Of a stretch of 10,963 bases of DNA, positions 7,520-10,963 are shown one piece after another. Every line of letters begins with the position of its first letter. Position 1 is the stretch's first letter. Source of the stretch: Clostridium sp. (lineage in GTDB: Bacteria > Bacillota > Clostridia > Lachnospirales > Lachnospiraceae); contig JAEDOC010000066.1 in NCBI GenBank assembly GCA_016302185.1, forward strand, positions 1-10,963, in the 5' to 3' direction. The notes under the pieces are model-generated. The model was given only the letters and a program-made list of their open reading frames with translations. It made no database searches and was not told where the DNA came from. The translations under genes were made by a program, and so were the position numbers.

Positions 7520-9385
7520 TTACAGGGATTGTTGCCTTTCAGCGACAATTCGGGCTCTCTTACCAGAGAACGCAATCCCTATTTTTATAATGGATGCAGT
7601 TTTCATTGCCTTCAAATCAACAATGTACGATCGCTCATTGATCTGCTGTAATGCAGCTTTAGCAAGTTCTTCCAGCTGAGTTTTGGAGCGGTCTTTTCCG
7701 GCTTTCAACTCGATCAGGATACCGGGCAGCTGCTTGTTTAACGGAAGCAGCTGGATATCAAACCGACCCTCGCCAGCTTCACGGTTAGAAGTGATGCGGT
7801 AGCTTTGATCCATAACAGCACACATACCCAATATCAGGCCATGGTAAAATGTTTCGTCAGCAGCATCGTGAAAACTGATAGTCTGCAGCAGGAAATTCTC
7901 CAGGGTATTCTGCAGCGCATCAATATCCATCTTGTAGATAGACTCCCGGATAGCAATTGCCGCAGAGCGTGGGATCATGGATTCAAGCTGAAAAAGAATT
8001 TCCTTACTGTAGACAAAAGAAATCTCTTTGTTGGGCAGAGCGACTTCACACATGTAATCTTCGCCATACATCTGGTCACAGCTTACCGCTTTTAAGTAAC
8101 CTGCCACCAGAAGGAAGCTGTAAACAGAGGACGGGTCATTCTGAATTTGCGGATAAATGACGCCGGTGTCAATGTGCGTAAGAAAGGATTCTCCTTTCAT
8201 TAACAGCTCCAACCGCTCCATAATATCTGGTGTGGCAGAGGCAAGAATCTCGCGGATGATATCATTACTGCCGGTGGACTGCCAAAATGCTTTAGGGCGG
8301 CAATTGTTATTGAAGTATCCAATCACTGACCAGGGATTAAAAATGTCAGTATTGCCGAAACGGTATCCATCGTACCAGTCGCAGAGCTCCTGATATTTAT
8401 CAGATGCATCGTAGTATTTCGCCATCTCCCGCACTTCGTCTGAGGTAAAACCGAAGTATTCGCTGTAGCGATCGTCCAGAATAGAGTTGATTTTCAGATT
8501 GTTCAGACCGCTGAATATGCTCTCTTTGGCAACGCGCAGGATACCGGTCAGGAAACCATAGCTTAAATGAGGGTTGTCTTTCAGACCACCGGAGAACAGA
8601 TTACGCATAAATCCAATGACGGTGTCATAAAAGCCACTTACATGACCCTGTTGGATAGGCGTGTCGTATTCGTCGATAATAACGATAGGCGCAATATTGT
8701 GGTGCTTATGGAGAAGCAGCGTCAGTGTCCGCAGGGACATTTGATAGTCCACTTCATTTGCTGACTCTGTTGCAAGGAGAGAAAACTCTTCCTTTTCGAA
8801 ATCACTGAGCGCAGGGCTGGCTGTCAGTTCAGCGTGGCGACGAAATTCCTGTGCGATTAGTTTTTGGAGTGTTTGATAGGTTTCCGCCCAGGAGGGGTAT
8901 TTTACATCCTTAAAAGATAGAAAAATTACGGGGTATTTTCCTTGATGGCTGCGATAGGATTCTCCGCAGGCCCAGATTTTCTTATCTTTGAAATAGACAG
9001 AAGTATTCTCATTTGTTTTTTCAAAGAAAGTGCGGAGCATATCCATGTTCATCGTCTTTCCGAAACGACGGGGGCGAGTGAATAGAGATACCTTGGGCCG
9101 CTCATCCAGAAACTCCTTGATGAGCATTGTTTTGTCCACATAGTAATAGCTGCTGCAGGCATCTCTATAATCTGAAACGCCAATGGGCAGAGGCTTACGT
9201 ACAGATGGCTCCACAGGGGAAACGAAACTATGGCGGCTGCGTTTGTCCATTGGCTTTTGAGTGCCGTCCGGAATAAACCACTGCTTGCCTTCCTTATATG
9301 CGCCGGCAATACGTCCGGCTTTACAAAGCTCATTGACTCGCCGTTCCGTAATATTCCAGGCGGAAGCCGCTTCTTTAATCGTCAT
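7520..9385 (-). CDS. AAA-ATPase/PDDEXK nuclease-like protein with N-terminal HTH
   Basis: A 621-residue protein of the AAA-ATPase_like plus PDDEXK_9 (DUF1703-type) group, common in gut Clostridia and Bacteroidetes and of unknown role. Residues 1-45 form an excisionase/MerR-like HTH (TIKEAASAWNITERRVNELC, AGRIAGAY, WFIPDG), followed by a polar linker. The ATPase domain begins near 66 (PIGVSDYRD, YVDKT) with the family's Walker A RPRRFGKT (104-111) and Walker B VIIDEYDTP (Asp238, Glu239). The C-terminus has GRFD (Asp543) and IELKAGK (Glu559, Lys561), the D...ExK pattern of PDDEXK nucleases, so both catalytic centres look intact. The start is firm: AAGGAGGTG lies just upstream. A good promoter sits at 9419-9447, overlaid by a triple palindrome that the HTH may recognise. 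The gene looks AT-richer than recD2 or brnQ, which hints at transfer. Mobile-element, defence or toxin roles are possible but unproven. Confidence 0.9.
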   Translation of the reverse strand: MTIKEAASAWNITERRVNELCKAGRIAGAYKEGKQWFIPDGTQKPMDKRSRHSFVSPVEPSVRKPLPIGVSDYRDACSSYYYVDKTMLIKEFLDERPKVSLFTRPRRFGKTMNMDMLRTFFEKTNENTSVYFKDKKIWACGESYRSHQGKYPVIFLSFKDVKYPSWAETYQTLQKLIAQEFRRHAELTASPALSDFEKEEFSLLATESANEVDYQMSLRTLTLLLHKHHNIAPIVIIDEYDTPIQQGHVSGFYDTVIGFMRNLFSGGLKDNPHLSYGFLTGILRVAKESIFSGLNNLKINSILDDRYSEYFGFTSDEVREMAKYYDASDKYQELCDWYDGYRFGNTDIFNPWSVIGYFNNNCRPKAFWQSTGSNDIIREILASATPDIMERLELLMKGESFLTHIDTGVIYPQIQNDPSSVYSFLLVAGYLKAVSCDQMYGEDYMCEVALPNKEISFVYSKEILFQLESMIPRSAAIAIRESIYKMDIDALQNTLENFLLQTISFHDAADETFYHGLILGMCAVMDQSYRITSNREAGEGRFDIQLLPLNKQLPGILIELKAGKDRSKTQLEELAKAALQQINERSYIVDLKAMKTASIIKIGIAFSGKRARIVAERQQSL

Positions 9386-9418
9386 CTTAGAACACCTCCT
9401 TCACAGTCCTTTAAGTAT

Positions 9419-9447
9419 ATTATAACCGCTGTTCAGAATAATAGCAA
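9419..9447 (-). promoter_or_regulatory. Promoter of the AAA-ATPase gene
   Basis: On the minus strand, TTGCTA (-35, 9442-9447) and a perfect TATAAT (-10, 9419-9424) are separated by 17 bases, about 35 bases upstream of the start codon. The spacer is filled by the first of three palindromic sites. Confidence 0.7.
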
Positions 9448-9488
9448 CAGTATTGTTCTGAATGACAGCTCTATTATTCGGAACAATA
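9427..9488. promoter_or_regulatory. Triple palindromic operator over the ATPase promoter
   Basis: Three 17-base sites share the core TTC-N-GAA and the half-site TATTRTTC. Site 1 (9427-9443, read on the minus strand) is TATTATTC-T-GAACAGCG. Site 2 (9451-9467) is TATTGTTC-T-GAATGACA. Site 3 (9472-9488) is TATTATTC-G-GAACAATA, palindromic except for one pair. Centres are at 9435, 9459 and 9480, spaced by 24 and 21 bases (about two helical turns), so a regulator could stack along one face. Site 1 lies exactly in the -10/-35 spacer and site 2 just upstream of the -35 box. The HTH of the ATPase itself is the obvious candidate ligand (inference). Confidence 0.6.
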
Positions 9489-9506
9489 GTTCAAAAGAAA
9501 ATCCTA

Positions 9507-9536
9507 TTGACCAGATGGGTTGAATTGGCTTATAAT
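9507..9536 (+). promoter_or_regulatory. Promoter of the HD-domain gene
   Basis: TTGACC (9507-9512) and TATAAT (9531-9536) are separated by 18 bases, about 40 bases upstream of the HD-gene start. This is a near-consensus vegetative-type promoter, divergent from the ATPase promoter. It is apparently still intact although the gene it serves is damaged. Confidence 0.65.
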
Positions 9537-9575
9537 TTGATTATTGAATTTTTAGGGAGGATGGGATGGAGTTAT

Positions 9576-9965
9576 ATGGAATTGACGAGAGAAGAAGCCT
9601 GGAAGCTTTTGACAGAATACAATCAGGATGCGTTTCATCTGAAGCATGCGCAGATTGTGGAAGGTGTGATGCGTTATTTTGCCAGGGAATTGGGATATGG
9701 AGAGCAGGAGGAGTTCTGGGGCATTGTGGGACTGCTGCATGACCTGGATTTTGAGAGGTATCCGGAGCAGCACTGTATCAAAGAGCAGGAAATCATGCGG
9801 GAGCGCGGCATTGATGCGTCCGTCAAAGAGTGTGTCCGATCTGGAGCTGTAAAAAACTGGGGGATGGAATTTTGGAAATGGAGAAGTCAGCAGGAAAAAA
9901 ATCAGGAAATCAGGAATTTCAGAAAATTAAGGAATTGGTGGAGCAGGGAAAAACGGCATCGCTGA
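9576..9965 (+). pseudogene. HD-domain phosphohydrolase, internally deleted remnant
   Basis: HD-domain proteins are metal-dependent phosphohydrolases. The start ELTREEAWKLLTEYNQDAFH is a well-recognised small HD family, with metal-binding residues His24 (LKHAQIVEGVMRYFA) and His55-Asp56 in LLHDLDFERYP. The match is good to about residue 81 (RERGIDA). After that the open frame reads KECVRSGAVKN and unrelated sequence to a stop at 9963-9965. The missing C-terminal piece appears one frame over: from 9814 the sequence reads MRPSKSVSDLEL and stops at 9850, matching the RPSKSV...LELKS segment normally found about 45 residues later. So there is an internal frame-shifting deletion, and a second small loss at the TAAAAAA following LEL. 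The start at 9576 fits the family; AGGGAGG lies 15 bases upstream. Roughly half of a normal protein of this kind remains, so function is unlikely. Confidence 0.8.
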
Positions 9966-10147
9966 TCCGTGATGTGGAGGGAGTTTCTTATACACGGCGG
10001 TTTATCCCGCAGGATCGGCTGATTCTGCTGGGAGGCGGTCATATCTCTCAGCCGCTCTGCAAAATGGCATCCATTCTTCCTTACAGGCACGAAACAGCTC
10101 TGTTACGAAATCACTCTGCATCATGGGATCGCCGCCGGATACGGTAA
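9878..10147 (+). pseudogene. XdhC/CoxI-family protein, N-terminal fragment
   Basis: XdhC-like proteins bind molybdenum cofactor and help insert or mature it in xanthine-dehydrogenase-type enzymes. The recognisable part is FQKIKELVEQGKTASLIRD, then YTRRFIPQDRLILLGGGHIS (Rossmann glycine motif near residues 48-57) and QPLCKMASIL. In relatives this continues into a strand ending in VVDDRP. Here the match stops abruptly at about 10078, and the remaining residues (starting YRHETALL) are antisense to the activase gene. Most of the Rossmann domain is therefore missing. The start is uncertain: the ATG at 9878 lacks a good ribosome binding site, and the region before it is the scarred end of the HD gene. 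The family call is strong for so short a piece; the fragment is almost surely non-functional. Confidence 0.72.
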
Positions 10148-10553
10148 CACCGCCGCCGGAACGTTCATAATAGCCTCGATCCTTTCGGATCTCCTGCATG
10201 CAGTCCTCGACAGACATAGATTTGCCCCACTGTTTGATGGCATCGGAAGGACAGGCATCATAGCAGGCCATGCAGTTTACGCATTTGTCTCTGCTGATAT
10301 CGGAGAGCTTGCCGCGAGTGAAGGTAAGAATCTTTGGTTGGGGGCAGGCATCCTCGCACATGCCGCATTTTTTATGGGAAATACATTTGGTTTTGTAGAC
10401 ACCGGGCTGGATGAATGTGGTCCAGCTTTCCGGATTGCTGCACCAGCGGCAGCGGAGCGGACATCCCTTTAGGAACAGCTCGGTGCGCAGGCCCGGTCCG
10501 TCATGGATGGTGAAGCGCTGAATATTGAAAACAATGCCCTGTGTGGACACCAC
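10002..10553 (-). pseudogene. Glycyl-radical enzyme activating protein (radical SAM), C-terminally truncated
   Basis: These activases use S-adenosylmethionine and a [4Fe-4S] cluster to install a glycyl radical on partner enzymes of the pyruvate formate-lyase type. Visible are IQRFTIHDGPGLRTELFLKG, the radical SAM motif CPLRCRWC (Cys31, Cys35, Cys38), two ferredoxin-like cluster sites (Cys57, 63, 66, 70 and Cys91, 94, 97, 101) typical of the larger activases, and SGGGVTVSGGDPMMQ, where the usual GGE is GGD. The match ends at ELFRACKEE (residue 159); the next 24 residues are antisense XdhC sequence. A normal member has about 300 residues, so the C-terminal half of the barrel is missing. The start codon is GTG (10551-10553) behind AGGAGGGGGAG. 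The partner glycyl-radical enzyme is not in the window, so the substrate cannot be named. Confidence 0.85.
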
Positions 10554-10558
10554 AAATC

Positions 10559-10616
10559 TCCCCCTCCTGTCTTTTTCTGCTTTTCTTACTTCTTATTTTA
10601 ATAAAAAGGAGGGGGA
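10559..10616 (-). promoter_or_regulatory. Perfect inverted repeat covering the activase ribosome binding site
   Basis: On the minus strand, TCCCCCTCCT (10616-10607) is followed 38 bases later by its exact complement AGGAGGGGGA (10568-10559), which contains the Shine-Dalgarno sequence of the activase. If both arms are transcribed, they would form a ten-pair GC-rich stem that hides the ribosome binding site behind an A-rich loop. If the promoter at 10595-10622 is used, the upstream arm would lie in the promoter spacer and not in the mRNA. Confidence 0.55.
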
Positions 10617-10622
10617 AAACAA
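10595..10622 (-). promoter_or_regulatory. Possible activase promoter
   Basis: On the minus strand, TTGTTT (10617-10622) and TAAAAT (10595-10600) have a 16-base spacer and lie just upstream of the activase leader. The boxes are moderate, and part of the match may come from general A/T richness. Confidence 0.35.
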
Positions 10623-10635
10623 ATTGGGCATCTGT

Positions 10636-10662
10636 CCTATTTTATATAGGGAATGTTCCCTA
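10636..10662. promoter_or_regulatory. 16-base perfect palindrome with competing half-repeat
   Basis: TAGGGAATGTTCCCTA (10647-10662) is a perfect palindrome that includes the stop codon of the LuxR gene. An extra CCTAT arm at 10636-10640 can pair with the same ATAGG (10646-10650), giving two mutually exclusive hairpins. On the plus strand it is followed by TTTTT, but no plus-strand gene would use it as a terminator; on the minus strand there is no U-run. Its place about 25 bases upstream of the possible activase -35 box fits an activator site. Confidence 0.45.
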
Positions 10663-10963
10663 TTTTTCCAGCCACTGATAGAGTTCGTAGCGGCTCTTAA
10701 TACCGCATTTCGAATAGATATTTTGGACGTGATTTTTGACGGTGTGATAGCTGACCACCAGCTCATCAGCGATGGCCCGATAGGTCAGTCCCTGATACAT
10801 CAGCTCCGCCACCTTTTGTTCGGTTTGTGTCAGTGGAAGTCTGGCCGCCCGGCTGCCGGATTTCTTCTCTTCACTCTTCTTTGAGATGGTGATCCAGTGG
10901 TAGCGATCGATGATTCCGTTGGAATAGCTCTGATCGTAGGTATAAATCCGGAAAACGTAGTTT
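10660..10963 (-). CDS. LuxR-family transcriptional regulator, C-terminal part (runs off the window)
   Basis: The last 100 residues of a DNA-binding regulator are visible in minus-strand translation; the start lies beyond the window edge. The C-terminal HTH is clear: LPLTQTEQKVAELMYQGLTY, RAIADELVVSYHTVKNHVQN, IYSKCGIKSRYELYQWLEK, then TAG at 10660-10662. This follows the LuxR/GerE consensus (LT-x-x-E, then G-x-S/T-x-x-x-IA, S-x-x-T-V-x-x-H-x-x-x-I-x-x-K). The preceding part (YVFRIYTYDQSYSNGIID and a Lys/Glu-rich linker) may belong to a membrane or sensor module that cannot be judged here. It lies upstream of the truncated activase on the same strand, so it may once have controlled a glycyl-radical enzyme cluster (inference). 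Confidence 0.87.
   Translation of the reverse strand, partial: NYVFRIYTYDQSYSNGIIDRYHWITISKKSEEKKSGSRAARLPLTQTEQKVAELMYQGLTYRAIADELVVSYHTVKNHVQNIYSKCGIKSRYELYQWLEK

Noticed and set aside
9462..9575. N-terminal extension of the HD gene to an ATG at 9462
   Set aside because: It would translate through the operator and promoter region; the family consensus starts at the ATG at 9576.
10525..10884. Plus-strand open frame over the luxR end and activase leader
   Set aside because: Antisense to the LuxR HTH, which has a far stronger family match.

Overview
The window looks like a chromosomal segment of an anaerobic Firmicute, most likely a Clostridia/Lachnospiraceae-type gut organism. Start codons follow strong AGGAGG-type ribosome binding sites. 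The gene families also fit: BrnQ, a Clostridial RecD2, an AAA-ATPase/PDDEXK protein with a small HTH, a glycyl-radical activase and an XdhC relative. No rRNA, tRNA, CRISPR array or recognisable transposase was seen. The taxonomic call is an inference from style and families, not from a marker gene.

Layout. (1) 1-246: no convincing gene, but a strong terminator (153-192) oriented for the minus strand. (2) 247-793 (-): a broken MscS channel gene that has lost its N-terminal part and carries an internal frame-shifting deletion. (3) 825-2210 (-): intact brnQ, divergent from a LysR regulator (2384-3268, +), with overlapping promoters and two hairpins in the brnQ leader. (4) 2384-6469 (+): a tight run of lysR, a RecD2 helicase carrying a C-terminal DUF4186 domain, and a YmdB-like macro-domain ADP-ribose hydrolase. 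(5) 6480-9385 (-): an AAA-ATPase/PDDEXK protein with an N-terminal HTH, followed 47 bases later by a YghZ-like aldo/keto reductase. (6) 9386-9575: a divergent regulatory region with good promoters on both strands and three near-identical palindromic sites laid over the ATPase promoter. (7) 9576-10553: a gene graveyard. An HD-domain hydrolase with internal deletions runs into an XdhC N-terminal fragment, which is fused tail to tail with a glycyl-radical activating enzyme that has lost its C-terminal half. (8) 10660-10963 (-): the C-terminal end of a LuxR-family regulator that runs off the window.

How the genes may work together. The LysR protein is the natural candidate regulator of brnQ (branched-chain amino acid uptake). 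RecD2-DUF4186 and the macro protein are probably co-transcribed and may form a DNA-repair or ADP-ribose-linked unit. The ATPase gene is probably self-regulated through the triple operator. Six intact genes are bracketed on both sides by four damaged ones, all scarred by deletions. This suggests either local genome erosion or assembly breakpoints, and reads across the joints would tell which.
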